Part shown: positions 8,166-16,693 of the stretch, one piece after another
Numbering within the stretch: the first letter of the stretch is position 1
Layout of the letters: every line of letters starts with the position of its first letter
NCBI RefSeq assembly: GCF_008033385.1
Contig: NZ_VOGY01000007.1
Coordinates: forward strand, 1 to 64,000
Direction: 5' to 3'
Origin: Algibacter pacificus
Lineage (GTDB): Bacteria > Bacteroidota > Bacteroidia > Flavobacteriales > Flavobacteriaceae
DNA: 64,000 nt
The notes under the pieces: generated by a model
The model's database searches: none
Told to the model about the DNA's origin: nothing
What the model saw: the letters and a program-made list of their open reading frames with translations, nothing else
Position numbers and translations under genes: made by a program

Positions 8166-9156
8166 AATGCGATTTGATTATCTGTTCTACAGGTTTATTT
8201 TGTGGTGTAAACCTGGAGTTATTTTCTCCACCCGCACTTTCATGGTTATGGAACCATTTCCAAATAAATCCGCCTGCAAACCAATCTTCTTTCCAAAAGG
8301 TTTTAAACAATGCTTCAGAAGTGTTGGTTTGAGCTTCTAAGTTTACAGAATTCATTGCTCGATCACTACGCCAAGGTTCTTTACCTGTGAAATCTACACT
8401 TCGATAACCAAACTCGGTAAATAGTATCTGCTTTTTATAAGTTTCTGATGTGCTTTTAATAACCGCTTTATGTGTCCCCCAGTTAGCCATACATTCGGCA
8501 ACTGTTGGTGTTTTGCTTTCGCTTACGGGAAAATAAGCATCTATACCAATATAATCTAGTTTATCCCAAAAAGGTGTACTTTTAAACTCATCCCAATTAG
8601 CAGCGTAGGTCAGTTTCCCCTTATAAACCATTTTAATTTCAGTTATTAAATTAGTCCAATATACAGGTCTATTGGCTATAAATTTTTCTAATTCTGTACC
8701 TATACAAAAAATATCGGCATTTAATTCTTCGGCTAACTTGGCATATTCTAAAATAAATTTAGAGTACGATGTTTCAAAAACCTTCCAATTCGCTTCCGTT
8801 GCCATTTCTATGTGCCCGGTATAAACCCCATGACTTACCCAAATTTGGGGTTTAATCATTATTTTTATATCGTGTTTTTTTAGCTCTACGGCATATTGCT
8901 GTGCGCCATGTTTAGTTTCGCCTAACCATTGTCTATGCGTGTTATAAACAATTTCGGGATGCGTAATATCTCTAATAAAACCAAAAGGCATAACGGCAGC
9001 AAAATTGGCATTTACATTAACAACGGGCATTACATTTTTTTGAGATATTGCTTCTCGAGAGGCAACAAAACTAACACCATTTATTTTTTTTGGTTGAGCA
9101 TTACAACGCTGTAAAACAAACAGGGTAAGTAAAACCAGAAGTATATTTCTTTTCAT
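8149..9156 (-). CDS. Glycoside hydrolase, TIM barrel, GH113-like
   Basis: The 335-aa exported protein has a hydrophobic N-terminus (about 1-20) and a TIM-barrel body. GTELEKF (around Glu155) and LFTEFGYRS (Glu248) sit where retaining clan-A enzymes carry their acid/base and nucleophile after strands 4 and 7. The overall look, including 'KIMIKPQIWV' and 'DYIGIDAYFP', is that of GH113 beta-1,4-mannanases and their uncharacterised Bacteroidota relatives. The substrate is inferred only. It lies between an outer-membrane barrel and a lipoprotein/Omp85 pair, divergent from two glycosyltransferases, a context typical of glycan-trimming enzymes in polysaccharide export loci. Confidence 0.78.
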   Translation of the reverse strand: MKRNILLVLLTLFVLQRCNAQPKKINGVSFVASREAISQKNVMPVVNVNANFAAVMPFGFIRDITHPEIVYNTHRQWLGETKHGAQQYAVELKKHDIKIMIKPQIWVSHGVYTGHIEMATEANWKVFETSYSKFILEYAKLAEELNADIFCIGTELEKFIANRPVYWTNLITEIKMVYKGKLTYAANWDEFKSTPFWDKLDYIGIDAYFPVSESKTPTVAECMANWGTHKAVIKSTSETYKKQILFTEFGYRSVDFTGKEPWRSDRAMNSVNLEAQTNTSEALFKTFWKEDWFAGGFIWKWFHNHESAGGENNSRFTPQNKPVEQIIKSHYEAYR

Positions 9157-9192
9157 TAAAAAGTTTTTTAGCTCCTAATTTACTACTAAACA

Positions 9193-10107
9193 TTAAAACA
9201 ATGCTCTTAAACCTATGTTAAAAGATTGCCCTAGCCCAGTATCATTACCTCTCACAAAACCTGTATAAAGGGTTTCTACATTAAGAACATCTGTTAATTG
9301 ATACTTTAAACCACCTCCAAGTGCTGTAAAATCCTGAGAGAAATCATTTCCAGCATCAATTAATTGTGAGTGCTGTATCAACCCTAATACAGTAAATTTA
9401 GAACTCGGGAAATAACTTAAAAATACACCCGGAGTTAAGCGTAAACTATTGTTTGCAAAACTCCCTCCTACTTGAATTCCAGAGCTATCTCTTTCTAATT
9501 TTTTACCAAAGTTGAATTCTGAATTAAGCTCTGAAAACAATTGCCATTTTCCGCCAGAAAAACTGTAATCATAGAAAAAACGATTTTGAAATATAAACCC
9601 TTTTTGATCTAAAAAAACATTGTTTTCAGTTTCATTATCTATTAAAGGAATATGAAAAGCAGTTTGAATTGTAAAATTCCCCACACCTTTAATAGGATTA
9701 AATTTTATGGCCGGAGCAAAAGAGGTTAAACCAGAACGTGCGGAATTTGTTTCTCCATCAAATTTAAAAACATCTAAAGCGTCTCTACCACCAACAACAT
9801 TAGAGCGAAACTCTAATAATAACCCAACATTTAATTTACTATTAGCTGAAATTCCAGTAAAAACATCTAATGTAGACGTGAAAAAGGTTTCTCTATCCTT
9901 ATCTTGTTTTGCCCCATTTTCTCCAAATAAATCTTTGGTTTCCGTATATAAATTATTAAACCATTTTATATCCCATTGGCCACTACTTAATAGTTTTGAT
10001 GGTGTATAGGTTTGAATATTACTTTTTTTATTTTCAGTAGTATCTTCTTGAGCAAAGCCTACTAAAGATATAGTTAACAGTAAAATTGTTAGTGTTTTTT
10101 TCATCAT
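9193..10107 (-). CDS. Outer-membrane beta-barrel protein, function unknown
   Basis: The 304-aa protein has a clear signal peptide (KKTLTILLLTISLVGFAQ, cut near residue 20) and alternating amphipathic strands throughout (for example KLNVGLLLEFRS, FTALGGGLKYQLTD) ending in RALF with a terminal phenylalanine, the hallmark of BAM-inserted barrels. No specific family is identified. It lies 36 bases upstream of the glycosidase and 20 bases downstream of the DUF547 gene, so all are likely one operon. It may be a pore for a substrate or product of the glycosidase. Confidence 0.72.
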   Translation of the reverse strand: MMKKTLTILLLTISLVGFAQEDTTENKKSNIQTYTPSKLLSSGQWDIKWFNNLYTETKDLFGENGAKQDKDRETFFTSTLDVFTGISANSKLNVGLLLEFRSNVVGGRDALDVFKFDGETNSARSGLTSFAPAIKFNPIKGVGNFTIQTAFHIPLIDNETENNVFLDQKGFIFQNRFFYDYSFSGGKWQLFSELNSEFNFGKKLERDSSGIQVGGSFANNSLRLTPGVFLSYFPSSKFTVLGLIQHSQLIDAGNDFSQDFTALGGGLKYQLTDVLNVETLYTGFVRGNDTGLGQSFNIGLRALF

Positions 10108-10127
10108 GCTGTGTTTTAAAATTTGTT

Positions 10128-10844
10128 TTAAAGTGCGTTAGTTTTCCAGTTATAAGAGAAGTAGCTCAATTTATAATTGGCAGGTATTTTTTCAGTTCTG
10201 TAAAGGTTTATAAAGTCAATTTCATTTTTTCCATTCATGGTAAAATCACCTTTATACCATTCCATAATTTGAGATGCCTCAACACGTTTCTTTTTAACAT
10301 TTACTTTTAAAAAACTTCCGTTAAGGGCAATTTTAGTTTGTTTCGTCATTTGGCTATCTAATGTATTAGGCAAATACGCATTACTTATTAATGGCGGGCA
10401 ACCTATAGCGCCACATACTAATACAAAGTGAAATCTTGCATCGTTAAAAACCTCACGTAACAGTTTATGTTCTATATTATTTAGGGTTGTGTTTTTACCA
10501 CCTAAAGGATATGTTGTTTTATCAAAAAAGCCTTTTTTATCTAAAGGAGAGTTTAACGGATAGTTATCTATAATCCCTTTTATTACTGATAAATTATAAG
10601 CGTTTATCCAGAATGCCTGATAAACATTTGCATCTGTTTTTGATACAGAAATACCTTCGGCTAGCTTTAAAACCTCAATCAAAGTTTGAGGTTCGCTGTG
10701 TATTTTAGCATAATTAACTTTTCCGTTAAGCACATAGGTTTTAAAAAAAGCATCGGCTTTAGAAAAGAAATCGTTAGTGTTTTGAGCAAAACTGGTAACA
10801 GATAATATGCCCATGGCAAATAATACAATAATATGTTTTTTCAT
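10128..10844 (-). CDS. DUF547 domain protein, exported
   Basis: The 238-aa protein has a signal peptide (about 1-20, cut at FAQ) and a DUF547 domain with the typical AFWINAYN motif, NIEHKLLR, and FHFVLVCGAIGCPPL. The two conserved cysteines in that last motif and the conserved His suggest a catalytic or redox role, but the family has no firmly established activity. It is the first gene of the leftward operon to 6157 and starts about 200 bases from the divergent FAD-oxidoreductase operon, so both could share a control region. Confidence 0.85.
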   Translation of the reverse strand: MKKHIIVLFAMGILSVTSFAQNTNDFFSKADAFFKTYVLNGKVNYAKIHSEPQTLIEVLKLAEGISVSKTDANVYQAFWINAYNLSVIKGIIDNYPLNSPLDKKGFFDKTTYPLGGKNTTLNNIEHKLLREVFNDARFHFVLVCGAIGCPPLISNAYLPNTLDSQMTKQTKIALNGSFLKVNVKKKRVEASQIMEWYKGDFTMNGKNEIDFINLYRTEKIPANYKLSYFSYNWKTNAL

Positions 10845-11047
10845 TTTATAAATTTTAATGATACAAAGTAAAGGTTCTTCTTTTTTTTAATTTGTTAGCC
10901 ACCTTACAGTTTGAAAAAGTTTTTTTAAAAGTCTGTAAAACAAAGTTGCCCTTACAGAAAACTTCTATTTAAAATGATTATAAACTAACTACTAAAGTTA
11001 AGTTATTACCTTTAAAACGACCTAAAGAATCACAATTCTAAAAAATT

Positions 11048-12391
11048 ATGGAACATATTGTTATAATCGGGAATGGAATTTCGGGTGTTACCGCAGCGCG
11101 ACACATTAGAAAACTTTCTGACAAAAAAATTACTATTATATCGGCTGAAACCGAATATTTTTTCTCTCGAACCGCACTTATGTATGTATACATGGGACAT
11201 ATGACGTTTGAACATACGCAGCCCTATGAGAACTGGTTTTGGAAAAAGAACAGCATAGAACTAAAAAAAGCTTTTGTTAAAACCGTTGACACGGAAAACA
11301 AAACGCTCCATTTTGAAGATGGCGGATTTTTAAGCTACGATAAACTTATTATAGCTACTGGAAGTAAACCTAACAAATTTGGTTGGCCTGGTCAAGATTT
11401 AGATGGGGTTATGGGGATGTACCATAAACAAGATTTAGAAAATCTAGAAAAATATGCACCCAATAATAAGGTGTGCAAACGTGCCGTAATTGTTGGAGGT
11501 GGATTAATTGGTATTGAAATGGCCGAAATGTTGCACTCACGACATATTCCTGTAACTTTCTTAGTACGAGAGAATAGTTTTTGGAATGGTGTTTTACCTG
11601 AAGGTGAAAGTAATATGATAAACCGAGAAATTTTAAGTAGCGGTATCGATTTAAGGCTTTCAACCAACTTAAAAGAAATAGTTGCTGATGAGAACGGCCA
11701 AGTAAAATCGATTATTATTGATGAAACTGGAGAAGAGATTCCTTGCCAGGTTGTTGGATTAACCGCTGGTGTATCTCCAAACATAGATTTTATAAAAGAT
11801 TCTAAAATTGAAATCGGACGCGGAATAAAAGTAAATCGCTATTTAGAAACCAATATAAAAGATGTTTACGCTATTGGTGATTGTGCCGAACAACACGAAG
11901 GTATTGCCCAACGCCGCCCTATTGAAGCCGTTTGGTACACGGGCCGTATGATGGGGGAAACCATAGCTCAAACTATTTGTGATAATAAAATACAATACAA
12001 ACCTGGGCATTGGTTTAACTCTGCTAAGTTTATCGATATAGAATACCAAACTTATGGTTGGGTTTGGGCACAAACCAAAGACCATGAATCTCGATTTTAT
12101 TGGGAGCACGAAAGCGGTAAAAAATGCATTCACTTAAATTATGATAAAACTACTCGCGAATTTATTGGAATTAACACCTTTGGAATTCGTATGCGTCACG
12201 AATTTTTTGACAAAATTTTAAATGTAAATCGTACGGTAGATTACGTTTTAGAACATTTAGCCGACGCTAATTTCGACCCTGAATTTTACAAACTTCACGA
12301 AAAGGAAATCGTTGCAAAATTCAACCAAGAAAACAATACTAACATTCAATTAAAAAAGAAAAGCTGGAAACGTATTTTTAGCAAATCATAA
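11048..12391 (+). CDS. FAD/NAD(P)-dependent oxidoreductase
   Basis: The 447-aa cytoplasmic flavoprotein has an FAD-binding GNGISG (8-13), IIATGSKP (101-108), a second Rossmann motif GGGLIG (150-155) for NAD(P)H, and the FAD-closing YAIGDCAE (274-281): the pyridine nucleotide-disulfide reductase fold, nearest to ferredoxin or rubredoxin reductases and NirB N-terminal modules. It has no CxxxxC redox disulfide. It lies 3 bases before the iron-sulfur membrane protein, which suggests it passes electrons from NAD(P)H to that protein. It is the first gene of a five-gene operon. The natural acceptor is inferred. Confidence 0.85.
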   Translation: MEHIVIIGNGISGVTAARHIRKLSDKKITIISAETEYFFSRTALMYVYMGHMTFEHTQPYENWFWKKNSIELKKAFVKTVDTENKTLHFEDGGFLSYDKLIIATGSKPNKFGWPGQDLDGVMGMYHKQDLENLEKYAPNNKVCKRAVIVGGGLIGIEMAEMLHSRHIPVTFLVRENSFWNGVLPEGESNMINREILSSGIDLRLSTNLKEIVADENGQVKSIIIDETGEEIPCQVVGLTAGVSPNIDFIKDSKIEIGRGIKVNRYLETNIKDVYAIGDCAEQHEGIAQRRPIEAVWYTGRMMGETIAQTICDNKIQYKPGHWFNSAKFIDIEYQTYGWVWAQTKDHESRFYWEHESGKKCIHLNYDKTTREFIGINTFGIRMRHEFFDKILNVNRTVDYVLEHLADANFDPEFYKLHEKEIVAKFNQENNTNIQLKKKSWKRIFSKS

Positions 12392-12394
12392 GAT

Positions 12395-14017
12395 ATGAAA
12401 GCAATAAAACAAACCGGGTTAAGCCTTTTTCTATTAGGCCTCGCCATATTTATAGGAACCATTTTTACAGGCTCATTTAACTTAACACAAGCTGAGTTAG
12501 ATACGTTTTTAAAAGAAAAAAATTATAAAAGCGAAATAATAGCAGACGAGTTACAAAAAGCCATTGTAACCTCTGAAGGTTTAAATATTTTTCAATTTTC
12601 GAGTGGTGTTATAGGTGCCTACGCCGCATCGAACAAACATTATGATGATCTTATTAAAAAATATGATTCTGAAAAAAACTGGGATAAAAAAGGAGAGCAA
12701 TTTCAATATAAAATATCGGGAAAACCGCATAGTTTAAGCTTTTCTTTAGCCAAAGCTGCAGGAAAAGGGCCTGTTCCGGACAGCACAGGACTAATGTGGT
12801 TTCTAACCTTTGGTTTGGCCATTATTGGAGCGCTCATGTATATTATTCCAGATGTTATTTTACTTGGAAAACCTGGAATTAAAAACAATGGCATCTTTTT
12901 AAATGCAGCTACAAACCGTGGTTGGATTGGTTGGTTCGCGTTTATATTTCTAGTTACTTTTTACATTCTACTTTATTTTTATCCAGACTATATAGTAAAC
13001 TGGGTGTATTTAGTAGATCCTATAAGTAAATCGATAAGCGGAAATCCTGCAAGCCAATGGTTTTTATACGGTTTTTTATATTGCACCGTAATGACGGTTA
13101 TGGCAATAAGAATGTATATAAAATATCGCCATAACAAATACCAAATATTAAGAACAACATCTGTTTTATTTTTTCAAATTGTATTTGCCTTTTTAATCCC
13201 TGAAATTCTAGTTCGTTTTGAGAAACCTTGGTACGATTTTAAAAATGCCTTTCCTCTTGATTACGATTTTTTCTTTAAATGGAATCTACAAGAACTTTTA
13301 GATAGTGGTGCTTTTGGTTTATTTATTTTAGTTTGGGGTATTGTTTTAACCATAGTTGTTGTGCCTGTTATGGTATATTTCTTCGGAAAAAGATGGTACT
13401 GCTCTTGGGTTTGTGGTTGCGGTGGTCTAGCCGAAACTTTAGGCGATCCATATAGACAACTATCTAGCAAAACATTATTGTCGTGGAGAATGGAACGTAT
13501 TATAATTCACTCTGTACTTATATTTGTTTTAGTCATGACGGGTTTCGCGCTTTACACATTCTTTTCTGGACAAGGTGAAGTTTTAGGTGTTAAAACCCAA
13601 ACCATACAAGATATATATGGATTTTTAATAGGATCTATTTTTGCAGGAGTTATCGGCACGGGCTTCTATCCTATTTTTGGCAACCGTGTCTGGTGCCGTT
13701 TTGGATGTCCTTTAGCTGCATATTTAGGTTTTGTTCAACGTTTTAAATCACGATTTAGAATTACAACCAATGGCGGACAATGTATTTCTTGCGGAAACTG
13801 TTCTACATATTGCGAACAAGGTATTGATGTTAGAGCTTATGCACAAAAAGGCGAAAATATAGTGCGCTCTAGTTGTGTTGGCTGTGGTGTTTGTTCTGCA
13901 GTATGCCCAAGAGGGGTGTTAAAATTAGAAAACGGTCCAGAAACAGGTCGTATAAACCCTACAGATGTTTTACTTGGCAATGATGTTGATTTAATGAATT
14001 TAGTAAATAAAAAATAA
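12395..14017 (+). CDS. Membrane polyferredoxin, NapH/NosR/CcoG-like
   Basis: The 540-aa protein has an N-terminal membrane helix (about 8-25), a roughly 100-residue extracytoplasmic insert, then about seven more helices. Between them lie the paired motifs YCSWVCGCGG and WCRFGCP typical of NapH/NosR proteins. The C-terminus carries two 4Fe-4S clusters, CISCGNCSTYC and CVGCGVCSAVCP. Such proteins carry electrons across or along the inner membrane. There is no partner reductase (nos, nap, cco) nearby; the neighbours are a flavoprotein and glycosyltransferases, so the destination of the electrons is unknown. Its stop overlaps the next ATG (TAATG). Confidence 0.85.
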   Translation: MKAIKQTGLSLFLLGLAIFIGTIFTGSFNLTQAELDTFLKEKNYKSEIIADELQKAIVTSEGLNIFQFSSGVIGAYAASNKHYDDLIKKYDSEKNWDKKGEQFQYKISGKPHSLSFSLAKAAGKGPVPDSTGLMWFLTFGLAIIGALMYIIPDVILLGKPGIKNNGIFLNAATNRGWIGWFAFIFLVTFYILLYFYPDYIVNWVYLVDPISKSISGNPASQWFLYGFLYCTVMTVMAIRMYIKYRHNKYQILRTTSVLFFQIVFAFLIPEILVRFEKPWYDFKNAFPLDYDFFFKWNLQELLDSGAFGLFILVWGIVLTIVVVPVMVYFFGKRWYCSWVCGCGGLAETLGDPYRQLSSKTLLSWRMERIIIHSVLIFVLVMTGFALYTFFSGQGEVLGVKTQTIQDIYGFLIGSIFAGVIGTGFYPIFGNRVWCRFGCPLAAYLGFVQRFKSRFRITTNGGQCISCGNCSTYCEQGIDVRAYAQKGENIVRSSCVGCGVCSAVCPRGVLKLENGPETGRINPTDVLLGNDVDLMNLVNKK

Positions 14018-14493
14018 TGACCTCCTTCTACTATCTAATTTTAATTTTTATTGCTTTTAATAATTTAAACGATACTACTTATCAAAAAGCATATTATAAC
14101 AATGGAAATATTGCGTCTGAAGGATGGATTAAGAATAATAAAAAAGAAAAATACTGGAAGTTTTATTATGATAATGGTAAAATTAAAAAAGAAGGTCATT
14201 TTTCAAATAATAATCCTGTGGAATATTGGTATTTTTACGCTCAAAATGGTTTAAAAGAAAAGGAAGGTCACTATGCTAACGGACAAAAAACTAATTGGTG
14301 GGTGTTTTACAACAACTTAGGTCAAGTTAACCATAAATGCCAACTTAAGTTTAATAAAAAAAATGGCTACTGCCTGATGTATAAAAATCAAAAAATAGTT
14401 TCGGCCAGTAAATATGTAGATGGTAAAAAAATTAAAGCATGGCACAACCTAAAAGATTTTAAAAAAGAAAACAACCTACTTAATTTAAGATGA
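14017..14493 (+). CDS. YwqK/MORN-2-repeat protein
   Basis: The 158-aa protein has an N-terminal hydrophobic segment (about 4-15) and repeated 'YYxNGxIxxEGxxxNxKxxxYWxFYYDNGK' units, the MORN_2 / YwqK pattern. Databases often label the family 'toxin-antitoxin YwqK antitoxin', but no toxin gene is present here and that label is not supported. MORN-like repeats are commonly surface or scaffold modules. It overlaps the gene before it by one base and the gene after it by four (ATGA), so it is part of the same operon. Confidence 0.75.
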   Translation: MTSFYYLILIFIAFNNLNDTTYQKAYYNNGNIASEGWIKNNKKEKYWKFYYDNGKIKKEGHFSNNNPVEYWYFYAQNGLKEKEGHYANGQKTNWWVFYNNLGQVNHKCQLKFNKKNGYCLMYKNQKIVSASKYVDGKKIKAWHNLKDFKKENNLLNLR

Positions 14494-15182
14494 CCCACAT
14501 AAAAGTCATAATCCCTGCATACAATGAAGCAGATTCCATAACCCATGTTATAAACAACATTCCTACCGAGGTTAATGAGGTTATTGTAGTTAGTAATAAT
14601 TCCACCGATAATACAGAAGCTAATGCAAAACAAGCTGGTGCCACCGTTTTAACAGAAACCAACAAAGGTTACGGCTATGCTTGCTTAAAGGGTATGGATT
14701 ATATTGCTAAAGCCTCAAAAAAACCAGATATTGTTGTGTTTTTAGATGGCGACTATAGCGATTACCCCGAGGAACTTACCAAAATAGTTGCCCCAATAAT
14801 TAACGATAATTTAGACTTTGTTATTGGTGCTCGTGTAAAAGCCCTACGAGAAGCAGGATCTATGACTAAGCCTCAAGTGTTTGGAAACTGGCTAGCCACC
14901 ACTTTAATGCGCTTGTTTTTTGGTGCAAAATTTACCGATTTAGGTCCTTTTAGAGCCATTAAATACAACAAATTACTAGCTCTTAACATGGAAGATAAAA
15001 CCTATGGATGGACGGTAGAAATGCAATTAAAAGCCTTAAAACAAAAATTATCGTATACCGAAATTCCTGTTAATTACAGAAATAGAATAGGCGTTTCTAA
15101 AGTATCAGGTACAATAAAAGGCGCTATATTTGCAGGCGTAAAAATCTTGGGATGGATTTTTAAATACAGTATAAAAAAATGA
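14490..15182 (+). CDS. Glycosyltransferase family 2, DPM1-like
   Basis: The 230-aa protein opens with VIIPAYNEADSI, followed by the nucleotide-binding VVSNNSTDNT region and the DxD-type FLDGDYSD motif (around residues 88-91), all standard for GT-A family-2 enzymes. It is soluble or peripheral with no clear membrane helix, as in polyprenyl-phosphate sugar transferases such as dolichol-phosphate mannose synthase. It is likely to load a sugar onto a lipid carrier. Start and stop overlap its neighbours by four bases each, indicating coupled translation with the larger glycosyltransferase. Confidence 0.88.
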   Translation: MTHIKVIIPAYNEADSITHVINNIPTEVNEVIVVSNNSTDNTEANAKQAGATVLTETNKGYGYACLKGMDYIAKASKKPDIVVFLDGDYSDYPEELTKIVAPIINDNLDFVIGARVKALREAGSMTKPQVFGNWLATTLMRLFFGAKFTDLGPFRAIKYNKLLALNMEDKTYGWTVEMQLKALKQKLSYTEIPVNYRNRIGVSKVSGTIKGAIFAGVKILGWIFKYSIKK

Positions 15183-16669
15183 TTTTAGAAAGTATAATTA
15201 TTACCATTTACACCATTGCTTTGCTTCTTATTTTAATATATGCACTAGCACAACTAAACTTACTGTTTAATTATTTATCGGCGAAAAGAAAAGAAGACTC
15301 CTCGGTAAAATTCGATTTAACAAATCCAGATGAAATCCCTTTTGTTACCATACAACTTCCCGTTTATAATGAAATGTATGTTATGGAGCGTTTGCTGGAT
15401 AATATTGCCTTAATAGAGTATCCAAAAGATAAATTAGAAATTCAGGTTTTAGATGATTCTACCGATGAAACCGTGGAAACAACAAAAGCTCAAATTGAAA
15501 AATTACGAGCCACTGGTTTAGATATTAAACACCTTACTAGAACCAATCGTGTAGGTTTTAAAGCCGGAGCACTAAAAGAAGGGTTAGAAATCGCCAAAGG
15601 TGAATTTATTGCTATTTTTGACTCCGATTTCCTCCCTAAAAAAGATTGGTTAAAGCAAACCGTTCCTTATTTTAAAAACCCAAAAATTGGCGTGGTACAA
15701 ACGCGTTGGGGACATATAAATAGAAACTACTCTATACTGACTAAAATTCAAGCCTTTGCACTCGATGCGCATTTTACGCTAGAACAAGTGGGAAGAAACA
15801 GTAAAGGCCACTTTATAAACTTTAATGGTACGGCTGGATTATGGCGTAAAGCTTGTATCCTTGATGCAGGAAACTGGGAAGGCGATACATTAACCGAAGA
15901 TTTGGATTTAAGTTACCGCGCTCAACTAAAAAATTGGGAATTCAAATATTTAGAAGATGTAGAAACTCCAGCCGAACTTCCTGTAGTTATTAGTGCCGCA
16001 AGATCGCAACAATTTAGATGGAATAAAGGTGGCGCCGAAAATTTCAAAAAAATGAAATGGCGTGTTTTAAAAAACAAGACCATTTCGACAAAAACCAAAA
16101 TACATGGTTTGTTACATTTACTAAATAGTACCATGTTTTTTAATATTCTTTTAGTAGCAATTTTAAGCATTCCTATGCTTTACATTAAAAACGAATATGC
16201 GCACTTAAAAGGGTATTTTATTGTTATGAGTTTCTTTGTAATAAGCACCCTCATATTTTTTATATGCTACTGGGTGATGTATAAAAATATTTACGGTGGA
16301 GGAATAAAAAACTTTGTAAATTACATTGGTATGTTTTTCGTGTTTTTCTCTATTGCCATGGGATTTTCATTACACAATACTATTGCCGTAATTGAAGGCC
16401 ATATTGGGAAAAAGAGTGAATTTGTTCGCACACCAAAATTTAACATCAGTAAAATTAAAGACAGTTGGAAAACCAATCAATACATCAAAAAAACGGTGTC
16501 GTTCAACGTTATTTTTGAAGGTTTACTCATGGCTTATTTTGCTTTTGGTATGTATAGTGCCTTTGTTGTTGGGGACCAAGGTGGCGATTTCGGACTTTTC
16601 CCTTTTCACCTGATGCTATTTTTAGGCTTCGGTTTTGTATTTGTAAAATCTATATTTTCTAAGGCTTAA
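15179..16669 (+). CDS. Processive family-2 glycosyltransferase, CslA/cellulose-synthase-like
   Basis: The 496-aa membrane enzyme has one N-terminal helix, a GT-A domain (about 50-290) and four C-terminal helices. Visible motifs are LPVYNE, QVLDDSTDET, FDSDFLP, TEDLDLSYRA (catalytic base) and QQFRWNKG (the QxxRW motif of processive synthases). This set is shared by plant mannan synthases (CslA), ceramide glucosyltransferase relatives and beta-glycan synthases. It likely polymerises and translocates a beta-linked polysaccharide. The divergent operon encodes a GH113-like (mannanase-type) hydrolase, which fits a mannan-like product, but sugar specificity cannot be read from sequence. It ends the operon. 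Confidence 0.86.
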   Translation: MILESIIITIYTIALLLILIYALAQLNLLFNYLSAKRKEDSSVKFDLTNPDEIPFVTIQLPVYNEMYVMERLLDNIALIEYPKDKLEIQVLDDSTDETVETTKAQIEKLRATGLDIKHLTRTNRVGFKAGALKEGLEIAKGEFIAIFDSDFLPKKDWLKQTVPYFKNPKIGVVQTRWGHINRNYSILTKIQAFALDAHFTLEQVGRNSKGHFINFNGTAGLWRKACILDAGNWEGDTLTEDLDLSYRAQLKNWEFKYLEDVETPAELPVVISAARSQQFRWNKGGAENFKKMKWRVLKNKTISTKTKIHGLLHLLNSTMFFNILLVAILSIPMLYIKNEYAHLKGYFIVMSFFVISTLIFFICYWVMYKNIYGGGIKNFVNYIGMFFVFFSIAMGFSLHNTIAVIEGHIGKKSEFVRTPKFNISKIKDSWKTNQYIKKTVSFNVIFEGLLMAYFAFGMYSAFVVGDQGGDFGLFPFHLMLFLGFGFVFVKSIFSKA

Positions 16670-16693
16670 CTGTAAATATTCTGTTTTGATATT

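Noticed and set aside
11392-12133. Overlapping antisense frames in the FAD oxidoreductase gene
   Set aside because: Shadow frames; the plus strand carries an intact flavoprotein with clear motifs.
14017-14493. YwqK-like gene as an antitoxin of a toxin-antitoxin pair
   Set aside because: No toxin-like gene is adjacent; both neighbours are overlapping operon members with other functions.
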